Shown: positions 1-10,092 of the stretch, piece by piece
How positions within the stretch are numbered: the first letter of the stretch is position 1
Layout of the letters: each line of letters opens with the position of its first letter
Assembly (NCBI GenBank): GCA_032207245.1
Contig: CM063502.1
Coordinates: forward strand, 133,141,205-133,205,204
Length of the DNA: 64,000 nucleotides
Direction: 5' to 3'
From: Pardosa pseudoannulata
Taxonomy: Eukaryota; Arthropoda; Arachnida; Araneae; Lycosidae
Notes under the pieces: generated by a model
The model's input: only the letters and a program-made list of their open reading frames with translations
Database searches by the model: none
Told to the model about the DNA's origin: nothing
Program-made: the position numbers and the translations under genes

Positions 1-30
1 ATGATTAATTGTTTGAAATTGTTAATTTCA

Positions 31-40
31 ACGGCGGGAG
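31..40 (+). promoter_or_regulatory. Polypurine tract preceding the LTR
   Basis: ACGGCGGGAG lies directly before TGTTACG. A short purine run abutting the 5' TG of an LTR is the usual plus-strand primer site of BEL/Pao elements. The same ten bases precede the LTR in all ten units (second copy at 4686-4695). Confidence 0.55.
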
Positions 41-230
41 TGTTACGAATTGTGAACTATAGATGGCGCTACGCCACAAATGTAAAAAAGAAAGGAGTTG
101 AACATTGGAATTTTTAAGTAGCAGTGGTGTGGCCGCTAGCTAATAAATAAATTCAGTTTTATTGGTGCAAATGTGTGTTAGTTGGAATTTTTAGTGAGAA
201 GACAGTATTTATTATGACACTTATTTTCCA
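41..230 (+). repeat. BEL/Pao LTR (solo between units), about 190 bp
   Basis: The segment begins TGTTACGAATTGTG right after a polypurine tract and ends TTATTTTCCA right before TGGTCCGTCGAGAC, which looks like a primer-binding site. So it has TG...CA ends, but because units share LTRs there is no second copy inside the unit to prove the right boundary. It contains an AATAAA-type signal (AATAAATAAA, near 142). Equivalent LTRs are at 4696-4885, 8467-8656, 13122-13311, 17776-17965, 22430-22619, 27088-27277, 31744-31933, 36402-36591 and 41059-41248. Confidence 0.6.
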
Positions 231-248
231 TGGTCCGTCGAGACACAG
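231..248 (+). promoter_or_regulatory. Probable tRNA primer-binding site
   Basis: TGGTCCGTCGAGACACAG follows the CA end of the LTR. A TGG start matches the CCA end of a tRNA, and TGGTCC-type sites at this place are familiar from insect BEL/Pao elements. I do not assign the tRNA. Confidence 0.45.
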
Positions 249-425
249 CCAGCAATTGGCAAGAATAGAGTGAAATCGAAAACGCAAACTCCTTTGTGTT
301 TGTGTTACCTAGTGAAGAATAGAGTGTTTGGATATACCCTTATTAGGATTCATAGAAGTCAAAGGGTAAGTACCCTAATTAGAAATATTTATTTGTTTAG
401 TAATTAAGACGATACTTAATTTAAA

Positions 426-566
426 ATGTCTCTGAAAGGGCATTTGGCCAAAAAGCGAACTTTGAAAACTCAACTAACAAAGTTAAGACAGAAAATAGCA
501 GAAAGAGATGTACAAAAATCTGACTTAGAAGTGTTATCAAGTAAATTTAAAGTTATAGAGGTTTAG
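426..566 (+). pseudogene. BEL/Pao gag stub, 46 residues
   Basis: ATG at 426 opens a 46-codon frame ending at TAG 564-566. The peptide is rich in K, L, Q and E with heptad-like leucines (begins MSLKGHLAKKRTLK), matching the coiled-coil N-terminus normal for BEL/Pao Gag. Full Gag proteins of the group run to several hundred residues and carry zinc knuckles; none are present here. The frame continues past the TAG into reverse transcriptase without a shift, so the rest of gag, the protease and the RT fingers have been deleted at about 580-590. The ATG recurs at 5081, 8852, 13507, 18161, 22815, 27473, 32129, 36787 and 41444. Confidence 0.65.
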
Positions 567-1079
567 TTAAATGATATTTTTAATGCAGTGTTTGAGTTAG
601 CTGATGTAGAAAAAGCATTTCTGCAAATTTCACTGGCAGAAAAAGATAGAGACGCAGTGCGGTTCCTATTTGTGGAAAATACTTCATTAATTGATGTAAA
701 ATTGCAGATATACAGATTTCGGCGTGTAAAATTTGGAGTAAAATCGAGTCCATTTCTATTGGCTGCCACAATAAAAAAACATTTAGAAAAATATAGAGAA
801 GACAATCCAGAGGTATTTGAAAACTTGAATACATGTATTTACGTGGACGATTTTATTACAGGTCAAGATGGAGTTGAAGAGGCTTTAAGTATTTCGCGTA
901 AAGCCAAACAAATTATGAATGAAGCAGCTATGAATTTGCGTAAATGGGTAACTAATGATCTTGAATTGATGAAAAGATGGGAAGAAGATGGATTTGAGAT
1001 TCATCCTTACAGAGTCGACAACTCTAATGAGAGACTAAAGGTCCTAGGAATGTCCTGGGATATTGTCAAGATAGCTTGA
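567..1079 (+). pseudogene. BEL/Pao reverse transcriptase, N-terminally truncated
   Basis: The frame is open from the gag stop to 1079. It begins essentially at RT motif A (ELADVEKAFLQISL, catalytic Asp), followed by motif B (FGVKSSPFLLAATI) and the catalytic YVDD box (YVDDFITG, about 840-863). The first ATG-less codon makes independent initiation unlikely; expression would need read-through of the TAG at 564. The whole palm N-terminus and fingers that normally precede motif A are absent, so polymerase activity is not expected. The frame ends at a one-base slip near 1068-1079, after which the next frame carries the RT connection segment. The lesion is common to every unit. Confidence 0.8.
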
Positions 1080-1667
1080 GCATAGATGCATGTAGTTTGA
1101 TATCGTCGCTTAATAACAGAGAGAATACGAAACGCTTCATCCTAAAAACAGCAGGAAAAATATTCGACCCTCTTGGGTTATTAACCCCATTCACCTTTAG
1201 ACTTAAATTCTTACTCCAAGAACTTTGGGTTCAAAAATTAACTTGGGATGACGAACTTCCAAAGGATATCAGTGAAGAATGAGTTAAGTGGTTTCTGAGT
1301 GTCTGGATCTAAGTAATATTACAGTTCCTAGATTTGTTCTGAGTCCAGATGCAGATTCGATAGAGCTACATTGCTTTTCAGATGCCAGTCAAAAAGCGTA
1401 TGGAGCAGTTGTCTGTGTTAGATTTGTAAAATCAAGGAAGAACTTCTGTGAACTTTATTGCATCAAAGTGTCGTGTTGCATCTGTTAAAAGAGTTACGTT
1501 ACCTCGTCTTGAACTACTCGGAACTTTACTTGCAGCTCGTTTAGGTTATGAAATAAAAAAAGGTATTTGATCGAAAGAAAATTTCAACAATGATTTATTG
1601 GACAGATGCAAAAATTGTGCTGTGTTGGATCAAGGGATCAAGCAGTAAATGGAAATCATTTGTTGCC
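1076..1667 (+). pseudogene. BEL/Pao RT connection and partial RNase H
   Basis: Three overlapping frames encode consecutive parts of one domain. Frame 1076-1282 has the group's signature FDPLGLLTPFTFR. Frame 1288-1488 has the first RNase H Asp (CFSDASQKAYGAV); in the other units it runs on to the Glu (LPRLELLGTLL). Frame 1590 onward has the third acid (YWTDAKIVLCWIKG). Breaks are a TGA near 1280, a one-base loss just after it and a slip in the A/G run near 1555-1563. The domain stops after WKSFVA, where foreign sequence begins, so its C-terminal conserved Asp region is gone. Confidence 0.75.
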
Positions 1668-3024
1668 AAATCAACAAGAAATTCAACCAATGAATGTATA
1701 ACTACTTTAACAGATAATATTCCAATTGCTTCATCTTCTGTAGCTGTCAAACCTGAACAGTCTAAAGAGTATCCTGGAGTAATAAAATTAAGAGTTTTTA
1801 TCAGTAAGCCTTTTTGTAAAGATAATAGTAATCAAATTAAATCTCACCTAAAGGAGAAAGTTTCCATTTCATCTGCTAATTTAAATCCTTCTACTGAGTG
1901 CCCAAGTAATGATAGTTCTGATAAGGCAGTTAACTTATGTGTTAATAAAACAATTAAAAACATCAATTTGAAGAAAGAAAACTCCCCAAGCATAGGGATT
2001 TTAGATGACAATGAGGTAGAAAATGTTGCACAGTGTGTGACAACCCATAAAACTACAGCATCAGGATCAAAATGTAAAAAGTTAAAAAGCAATGTATCAG
2101 ATATTCCAGGAATCTCAGCCAAAACTGAGAGAAAAAATAGTTCCTCTGTTACCTCTCCTCATGATATAAGCAGCCGGGATCAACAGGTATCAATAAACAA
2201 ATATGTCCATAACAACAATATACAAAAAGATGAGGGCATTAAGAATAAAAAACGTAAATCAGATAGTTGTAATGGTGAAACAATGAATATATATTCTAAG
2301 AAGAAAAAGAAAAAAAACTTGTGCACTTCAAGATGATGTTTGAAATTCACCCATTTCTGATAATATGCCTTATGATTCCAAGACATCTAAGATACCAACT
2401 TTCACTAAAGTAAATGATATTGTAAATATTACTGTGAATTCTTCTCAATACAAAAATGAAATAAAAAATAGGAAGGAACAAAATATATTCGTGTCTTCTA
2501 AAACTGAGCTAAAAACTTATGCTCCCAATGAGAGAAAACCTAACGTAATTGATGATAACCCACATCAATTTTCTGATTCTAATGTAAATGATGAAATTCC
2601 AATTAATTATGAATTTCCTTCTAATTCTGACTTTAATTGTTCACAAGATGACTCAGTTATCATTATATCGGATGATGAATCTTATTTTGATTTTAAGTCT
2701 GCACAGACTTATATACATATTAAAAAAGAACCAGAAGAGATCGATGAAGATATGGAAAATTGTGAACAAATTGAGGATGAGCTTGAGTTTGACGATTTAA
2801 ATGTCATGAAGCTTGTTGATCAAATGGAAATTGATAGTAGAGTAGAAAATGTTGAATCGAAACAAGCATTTACTAACATTAATGAATCAGCAAATGTAAA
2901 GGAATCTGATTATAATTCATTTAAAAAATCTGAGGCAACTGTTAATGATTTCTTCCCTGTACTTTCTCAAGCTTTTGAAAGTGATGATGATGATATGAAT
3001 GAAAATCTACCACATTTTGTTAGG
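1668..3024 (+). pseudogene. Foreign coding insert in pol (disordered, SIM and SUMO-consensus motifs); probably a captured host fragment
   Basis: BEL/Pao homology ends at WKSFVA (about 1667) and resumes at EEIEQLKRGK (3025). Between lie about 450 codons with no resemblance to pol: frame 1590-2336, then frame 2365-3705. The junction has an A-tract (8 A, about 2310-2317) where the frame shifts and one TGA (2341-2343), so it is close to one continuous coding sequence. Composition is S/N/D/E/K-rich and low in aromatics, i.e. disordered. Motifs: psi-K-x-E at 1746-1757 (VKPE), 1968-1979 (LKKE) and 2719-2730 (IKKEPEE); SVIIISDDES at 2653-2682, like a SUMO-interaction motif; basic clusters NKKRKSD and a poly-K run. 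I do not recognise the source gene. Capture by template switching is inference. Confidence 0.65.
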
Positions 3025-4279
3025 GAGGAAATAGAGCAGCTGAAAAGGGGTAAGTGCGTTTCTCCCAAAAGTAGAGTAGCGTCTCTCAATGTATTTCTCG
3101 ATGAAATAGAACTTATGAGAGTAGGCGGACGATTGTCCAATTCGGACCTACCCGCAAACAGCAAACATCCCATTGTCTTACCAGGTAAACATCCTTTAAC
3201 TGCAGTCATTTTAAACTATTATCACTTAAAGTACTTTCATGTAGGATCGCAAGCCCTCTTACATCAGGTTCGGCAAAAGTTCTGGCCTCTTAATGGCAGA
3301 AATAATTGTAGAAAGATAGTTCATGGATGTCTAACATGTTTCAAAAATAAATCTGCTACAGCTCAACAAATAATGGCTGAGTTACACAGAGAGCGTGTTA
3401 CACCAACCTATCCATTTAATATCACCGGTGTTGATTTCTGCGGTCCCTTTGCTGTAAAATATAAAAATCAAAGAAAGGGGACTCTTAACAAAACTTACAT
3501 TGCAGTCTACGTATGTAAGAGTACTAAGGCCATACATTTGGACTTCGTTACCGATCTAACGAGTCAATCATTCATTGCTAGCCTAAGGCGATTTTTCGCT
3601 AGACGGGGGAAATGTGCTAGAATTATGAGCGATAATTCTAAGGCGTTTAGGGGTGCTAACCTCGAAATTAAAAGGTTGCAAAAAATTAGTATTGCTCCCA
3701 GATGAAAATTTAGCTAATTTCTATAACACTGAGGGCGGAGAGTGGAAATTCATCCCACTTAGGTCACCAAATTTTGGAGGAATATGGGAGGCTGGAGTCA
3801 AATCGTTCAAGTTCCATTTTAAAAGAATTGTAGGTATTCAACATTTGAGTTTGAGGAATTCTTAACGATTTTGACTGAGGTAGAAGGAGTGTTAAATTCT
3901 AGACCTCTCACTCCTATTTCGGCAGACTAATAATTTTGAAATTTTGACCCCAGGTCATTTTTTGGTAGGAAGACCTCTCACATCCCTAGTAGAACCAGAT
4001 TTAACTGAGATAAATGAAAATAGATTGACTAAGTGGCAAAAGATTACCAAATATACACAGAAAATAATGAAACGGGACTACCTTAATAGTCTGCAAGAGC
4101 GTCACAAATGGAAATTTGTAAAGGACGACGTTCAATTAGGTACTCTTGTATTAGTTAAAGATGAAAATTTGCCGTCAACAAAATGGCTAGTGGGAAGAAT
4201 AGCTCAGATTTTTCATGGTAGGGATAACAGGGTAAGAGTAGTAACTGCACGCTTGCCAAACCAAAAATTTCTGTGGTGA
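3025..4279 (+). pseudogene. BEL/Pao integrase, frameshifted
   Basis: The frame 2365-3705 passes from the insert into integrase: LMRVGGRLSNSDL, KHPIVLPGKHPLTAV, zinc-binding H...H...CLTC, then catalytic Asp in GVDFCGPF (about 3430) and in IMSDNSKAF (about 3630). It terminates at 3705 one base out of step with frame 3653-3865, which carries the third acid in GGIWEAGVKS. Stops at 3930-3950 separate this from frame 3944-4279, the C-terminal domain (TPGHFLVGRPL, KWLVGRIAQI). All three catalytic acids survive in the DNA but lie in two frames, so no active integrase is expected. Confidence 0.8.
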
Positions 4280-4655
4280 ATCGCCGAAAGAGCGATAAAT
4301 GAGAGCCAAAGGCTTACACAGTCTGGCAACCTTTTATGTAACCCGGAGAACTAGGAGTTGTAGTGAGATATAGTACAGAGTGGAACGCTGAATAAAGTGT
4401 CATAATGAAACGTATTGAATAGTGTAATTATTTTATATTCTGTTCACAAAGTAGCAACCTTCTTCATTTCTAAAAAGAAATGTACGTGATGTATGTGTTC
4501 TTCCTGTGGAATAACTATTTGTATTGTATATATTTAAATATCGAACTTTATTCTATAATTTTCAGTTATTAAGCAGTAACTGCAATTTTTTAAAACGTTT
4601 AAATTTGTTATTTAGTATTAATTTCTGTCATAGTACATTTATGTTTATATTATTC
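4280..4655 (+). other. Non-coding 3' part of the unit
   Basis: About 375 bp between the integrase stop and the next polypurine tract. It is AT-rich with no supported frame. A 249-nt open stretch (4524-4772) runs across the LTR boundary and has no domain; I regard it as chance. Confidence 0.5.
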
Positions 4656-5080
4656 ATGATTAATTGTTTGAAATTGTTAATTTCAACGGCGGGAGTGTTA
4701 CGAATTGTGAACTATAGATGGCGCTACGCCACAAATGTAAAAAAGAAAGGAGTTGAACATTGGAATTTTTAAGTAGCAGTGGTGTGGCCGCTAGCTAATA
4801 AATAAATTCAGTTTTATTGGTGCAAATGTGTGTTAGTTGGAATTTTTAGTGAGAAGACAGTATTTATTATGACACTTATTTTCCATGGTCCGTCGAGACA
4901 CAGCCAGCAATTGGCAAGAATAGAGTGAAATCGAAAACGCAAACTCCTTTGTGTTTGTGTTACCTAGTGAAGAATAGAGTGTTTGGATATACCCTTATTA
5001 GGATTCATAGAAGTCAAAGGGTAAGTACCCTAATTAGAAATATTTATTTGTTTAGTAATTAAGACGATACTTAATTTAAA

Positions 5081-6324
5081 ATGTCTCTGAAAGGGCATTT
5101 GGCCAAAAAGCGAACTTTGAAAACTCAACTAACAAAGTTAAGACAGAAAATAGCAGAAAGAGATGTACAAAAATCTGACTTAGAAGTGTTATCAAGTAAA
5201 TTTAAAGTTATAGAGGTTTAGTTAAATGATATTTTTAATGCAGTGTTTGAGTTAGCTGATGTAGAAAAAGCATTTCTGCAAATTTCACTGGCAGAAAAAG
5301 ATAGAGACGCAGTGCGGTTCCTATTTGTGGAAAATACTTCATTAATTGATGTAAAATTGCAGATATACAGATTTCGGCGTGTAAAATTTGGAGTAAAATC
5401 GAGTCCATTTCTATTGGCTGCCACAATAAAAAAACATTTAGAAAAATATAGAGAAGACAATCCAGAGGTATTTGAAAACTTGAATACATGTATTTACGTG
5501 GACGATTTTATTACAGGTCAAGATGGAGTTGAAGAGGCTTTAAGTATTTCGCGTAAAGCCAAACAAATTATGAATGAAGCAGCTATGAATTTGCGTAAAT
5601 GGGTAACTAATGATCTTGAATTGATGAAAAGATGGGAAGAAGATGGATTTGAGATTCATCCTTACAGAGTCGACAACTCTAATGAGAGACTAAAGGTCCT
5701 AGGAATGTCCTGGGATATTGTCAAGATAGCTTGAGCATAGATGCATGTAGTTTGATATCGTCGCTTAATAACAGAGAGAATACGAAACGCTTCATCCTAA
5801 AAAACAGCAGGAAAAATATTCGACCCTCTTGGGTTATTAACCCCATTCACCTTTAGACTTAAATTCTTACTCCAAGAACTTTGGGTTCAAAAATTAACTT
5901 GGGATGACGAACTTCCAAAGGATATCAGTGAAGAATGAGTTAAGTGGTTTCTGAGTGTCTGGATCTAAGTAATATTACAGTTCCTAGATTTGTTCTGAGT
6001 CCAGATGCAGATTCGATAGAGCTACATTGCTTTTCAGATGCCAGTCAAAAAGCGTATGGAGCAGTTGTCTGTGTTAGATTTGTAAATCAAGGAAGAACTT
6101 CTGTGAACTTTATTGCATCAAAGTGTCGTGTTGCATCTGTTTAAAAGAGTTACGTTACCTCGTCTTGAACTACTCGGAACTTTACTTGCAGCTCGTTTAG
6201 GTTATGAAATAAAAAAAAGGTATTTGATCGAAAGAAAATTTCAACAATGATTTATTGGACAGATGCAAAAATTGTGCTGTGTTGGATCAAGGGATCAAGC
6301 AGTAAATGGAAATCATTTGTTGCC
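5081..6324 (+). pseudogene. Unit 2 gag stub, RT and RNase H remnant
   Basis: Gag ATG at 5081 with TAG at 5219-5221; RT frame 5243-5734 with YVDD; RNase H frame 5944-6144. An extra A near 5803 splits the RT connection frame and an extra T near 6140 ends the RNase H frame early, both private to this unit. Confidence 0.7.
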
Positions 6325-6981
6325 AAATCAACAAGAAATTCAACCAATGAATGTATAACTACTTTAACAGATAATATTCCAATTGCTTCATCTTCTGTAG
6401 CTGTCAAACCTGAACAGTCTAAAGAGTATCCTGGAGTAATAAAATTAAGAGTTTTTATCAGTAAGCCTTTTTGTAAAGATAATAGTAATCAAATTAAATC
6501 TCACCTAAAGGAGAAAGTTTCCATTTCATCTGCTAATTTAAATCCTTCTACTGAGTGCCCAAGTAATGATAGTTCTGATAAGGCAGTTAACTTATGTGTT
6601 AATAAAACAATTAAAAACATCAATTTGAAGAAAGAAAACTCCCCAAGCATAGGGATTTTAGATGACAATGAGGTAGAAAATGTTGCACAGTGTGTGACAA
6701 CCCATAAAACTACAGCATCAGGATCAAAATGTAAAAAGTTAAAAAGCAATGTATCAGATATTCCAGGAATCTCAGCCAAAACTGAGAGAAAAAATAGTTC
6801 CTCTGTTACCTCTCCTCATGATATAAGCAGCCGGGATCAACAGGTATCAATAAACAAATATGTCCATAACAACAATATACAAAAAGATGAGGGCATTAAG
6901 AATAAAAAACGTAAATCAGATAGTTGTAATGGTGAAACAATGAATATATATTCTAAGAAGAAAAAGAAAAAAAAAAAATGA
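6325..6981 (+). pseudogene. Unit 2 foreign insert, 5' part only
   Basis: The frame opened at 6247 reads through the VKPE and LKKE motifs and ends in a poly-lysine tract at 6981. The half of the insert carrying the SUMO-interaction-like motif is lost in the A-rich block that follows. Confidence 0.6.
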
Positions 6982-7980
6982 TTGAAAATTTCTGATAATA
7001 AATGAAAAAATACCAACAAACAAAAAAAAAATAAAAAAAATAAAAAAAAAAAAAAACAAAATAATAAAACTGAGCTAAAAATTAAAAAAAAAAAATTGAT
7101 GATAACCCACATTAAAATTCTAAAAATGAAAAAAAAGAACCAAATTAGAATAAAATAAAATGATCATAACATGATTGAAAAAAGTCACAACTTTTAAAAA
7201 AAACCAGAAAAAAAAAAAAAAAAAAAACAATAAGTAAAAATAAAAAAAAAATTAATGAAAAAAAAAAAAAATTCATTTAAAAAATCTGAGGCAACAAATA
7301 AAAAAAAATGAAAAAAAAAAAATAGCAAAAAATCTCCCAAAAAAATCCCACATATAAATGAAAAAATTACCACCAAATACCCCACAAACAACCAAAAAAA
7401 AATTAGACTCAAACAATTTCACCGCAAAAGCAACCCTCTTATGGCAGAAATAAAAAAAAAAACTAACACAAAAAAAAAAAAAAAAAAATAAATCAAAGAT
7501 TCACAAACAAAAATTAAATATTTGACTTTGCTTAAAAAATAACAACAAAGATCAAACACTAAAACTTATTGCTAAATAAAAATCAAGAGGACTCTAAAAA
7601 ACCTCGATATTAAAAGTACTAAAAATTAACTAACATAAAAATCATCAAATTAAAAATTCCAAATCAAGTTCCATTTAAAAGAATAATTCAACATTGAGAA
7701 ATTCTAAGATTTTATAGAAGTAGACCAAATCATCGGCAGACTAATAATTTTGAAATTTTGACCCCAGGTCATTTTTTGGTAGGAAGACCTCTCACATCCC
7801 TAGTAGAACCAGATTTAACTGATATAAAATAGATTGACTAAGTAGTGGCAAAAGATTACCAAATATACACAGGGATATAATTCTGACGGGTCTTAATTGT
7901 CTGTACGACAAATTAGGTACTCTTTAAGTTATTGTTAGTTAATGTAGTCAACAAAATGGCTAGTGGGAAGAATAGCTCAT
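6982..7980 (+). other. A-rich scrambled block, probably a consensus error
   Basis: Islands of normal unit sequence appear in the correct order (for example a match to the segment coding FKKSEAT near 7275, the integrase segment around 7665, and 7735-7830), separated by runs of A and broken words. The block is roughly 0.9 kb shorter than the equivalent part of the other units. Order-preserving decay with only A added fits a poorly polished long-read consensus better than biological divergence, since the flanking sequence is unmutated. Confidence 0.6.
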
Positions 7981-8050
7981 TTTTCATGGTAGGGATAACA
8001 GGGTAAGAGTAGTAACTGCACGCTTGCCAAACCAAAAATTTCTGTGGTGA
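7740..8050 (+). pseudogene. Unit 2 integrase C-terminus remnant
   Basis: The segment coding TPGHFLVGRPL is recognisable at about 7760-7800. The sequence is patchy to about 7980 and normal to the stop at 8048-8050. No usable frame spans it. Confidence 0.5.
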
Positions 8051-8851
8051 ATCGCCGAAAGAGCGATAAATGAGAGCCAAAGGCTTACACAGTCTGGCAA
8101 CCTTTTATGTAACCCGGAGAACTAGGAGTTGTAGTGAGATATAGTACAGAGTGGAACGCTGAATAAAGTGTCATAATGAAACGTATTGAATAGTGTAATT
8201 ATTTTATATTCTGTTCACAAAGTAGCAACCTTCTTCATTTCTAAAAAGAAATGTACGTGATGTATGTGTTCTTCCTGTGGAATAACTATTTGTATTGTAT
8301 ATATTTAAATATCGAACTTTATTCTATAATTTTCAGTTATTAAGCAGTAACTGCAATTTTTTAAAACGTTTAAATTTGTTATTTAGTATTAATTTCTGTC
8401 ATAGTACATTTATGTTTATATTATTCATGATTAATTGTTTGAAATTGTTAATTTCAACGGCGGGAGTGTTACGAATTGTGAACTATAGATGGCGCTACGC
8501 CACAAATGTAAAAAAGAAAGGAGTTGAACATTGGAATTTTTAAGTAGCAGTGGTGTGGCCGCTAGCTAATAAATAAATTCAGTTTTATTGGTGCAAATGT
8601 GTGTTAGTTGGAATTTTTAGTGAGAAGACAGTATTTATTATGACACTTATTTTCCATGGTCCGTCGAGACACAGCCAGCAATTGGCAAGAATAGAGTGAA
8701 ATCGAAAACGCAAACTCCTTTGTGTTTGTGTTACCTAGTGAAGAATAGAGTGTTTGGATATACCCTTATTAGGATTCATAGAAGTCAAAGGGTAAGTACC
8801 CTAATTAGAAATATTTATTTGTTTAGTAATTAAGACGATACTTAATTTAAA

Positions 8852-10092
8852 ATGTCTCTGAAAGGGCATTTGGCCAAAAAGCGAACTTTGAAAACTCAAC
8901 TAACAAAGTTAAGACAGAAAATAGCAGAAAGAGATGTACAAAAATCTGACTTAGAAGTGTTATCAAGTAAATTTAAAGTTATAGAGGTTTAGTTAAATGA
9001 TATTTTTAATGCAGTGTTTGAGTTAGCTGATGTAGAAAAAGCATTTCTGCAAATTTCACTGGCAGAAAAAGATAGAGACGCAGTGCGGTTCCTATTTGTG
9101 GAAAATACTTCATTAATTGATGTAAAATTGCAGATATACAGATTTCGGCGTGTAAAATTTGGAGTAAAATCGAGTCCATTTCTATTGGCTGCCACAATAA
9201 AAAAACATTTAGAAAAATATAGAGAAGACAATCCAGAGGTATTTGAAAACTTGAATACATGTATTTACGTGGACGATTTTATTACAGGTCAAGATGGAGT
9301 TGAAGAGGCTTTAAGTATTTCGCGTAAAGCCAAACAAATTATGAATGAAGCAGCTATGAATTTGCGTAAATGGGTAACTAATGATCTTGAATTGATGAAA
9401 AGATGGGAAGAAGATGGATTTGAGATTCATCCTTACAGAGTCGACAACTCTAATGAGAGACTAAAGGTCCTAGGAATGTCCTGGGATATTGTCAAGATAG
9501 CTTGAGCATAGATGCATGTAGTTTGATATCGTCGCTTAATAACAGAGAGAATACGAAACGCTTCATCCTAAAAACAGCAGGAAAAATATTCGACCCTCTT
9601 GGGTTATTAACCCCATTCACCTTTAGACTTAAATTCTTACTCCAAGAACTTTGGGTTCAAAAATTAACTTGGGATGACGAACTTCCAAAGGATATCAGTG
9701 AAGAATGAGTTAAGTGGTTTCTGAGTGTCTGGATCTAAGTAATATTACAGTTCCTAGATTTGTTCTGAGTCCAGATGCAGATTCGATAGAGCTACATTGC
9801 TTTTCAGATGCCAGTCAAAAAGCGTATGGAGCAGTTGTCTGTGTTAGATTTGTAAATCAAGGAAGAACTTCTGTGAACTTTATTGCATCAAAGTGTCGTG
9901 TTGCATCTGTTAAAAGAGTTACGTTACCTCGTCTTGAACTACTCGGAACTTTACTTGCAGCTCGTTTAGGTTATGAAATAAAAAAAGGTATTTGATCGAA
10001 AGAAAATTTCAACAATGATTTATTGGACAGATGCAAAAATTGTGCTGTGTTGGATCAAGGGATCAAGCAGTAAATGGAAATCATTTGTTGCC
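8852..10092 (+). pseudogene. Unit 3 gag stub, RT and RNase H remnant
   Basis: RT frame 9014-9505, connection 9502-9708, RNase H 9714-9995 (with both the first Asp and the LPRLELLG Glu) and the third acid from 10015. Only the shared ancestral lesions are present. Confidence 0.75.

Larger units (their letters stand above)
1..4655 (+). mobile_element. Array unit 1: composite BEL/Pao element (4655 bp)
   Basis: This unit serves as the reference for the sub-features annotated in detail. Order: polypurine tract (31-40), LTR (41-230), primer site (231-), gag stub, RT, RNase H, foreign insert, integrase, and about 375 bp of non-coding sequence before the next polypurine tract. Its private difference from the other units is one extra A near 1430, which breaks the RNase H frame early (stop at 1488). 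Confidence 0.9.
4656..8426 (+). mobile_element. Array unit 2: short and partly degenerate (3771 bp)
   Basis: About 883 bp shorter than the modal unit. The left 2.3 kb and the right 0.45 kb match the other units; 6982-7980 is scrambled and A-rich. Extra homopolymer bases relative to other units occur near 5803 (A), 6140 (T) and 6211 (A). Confidence 0.85.

Noticed and set aside
563..834. Open frames on the minus strand opposite RT in every unit
   Set aside because: They are shadows of the real RT frame on the plus strand, recur only because the unit recurs, and show no domain.
4524..4772. 82-codon frame spanning the unit junction
   Set aside because: It starts in non-coding 3' sequence, runs over the polypurine tract into the LTR and has no recognisable motif.
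7020..7480. Poly-A-rich stretch as a possible retroposed poly(A) tail or novel low-complexity gene
   Set aside because: Interspersed correct words of the repeat in order point to a faulty consensus of ordinary unit sequence.
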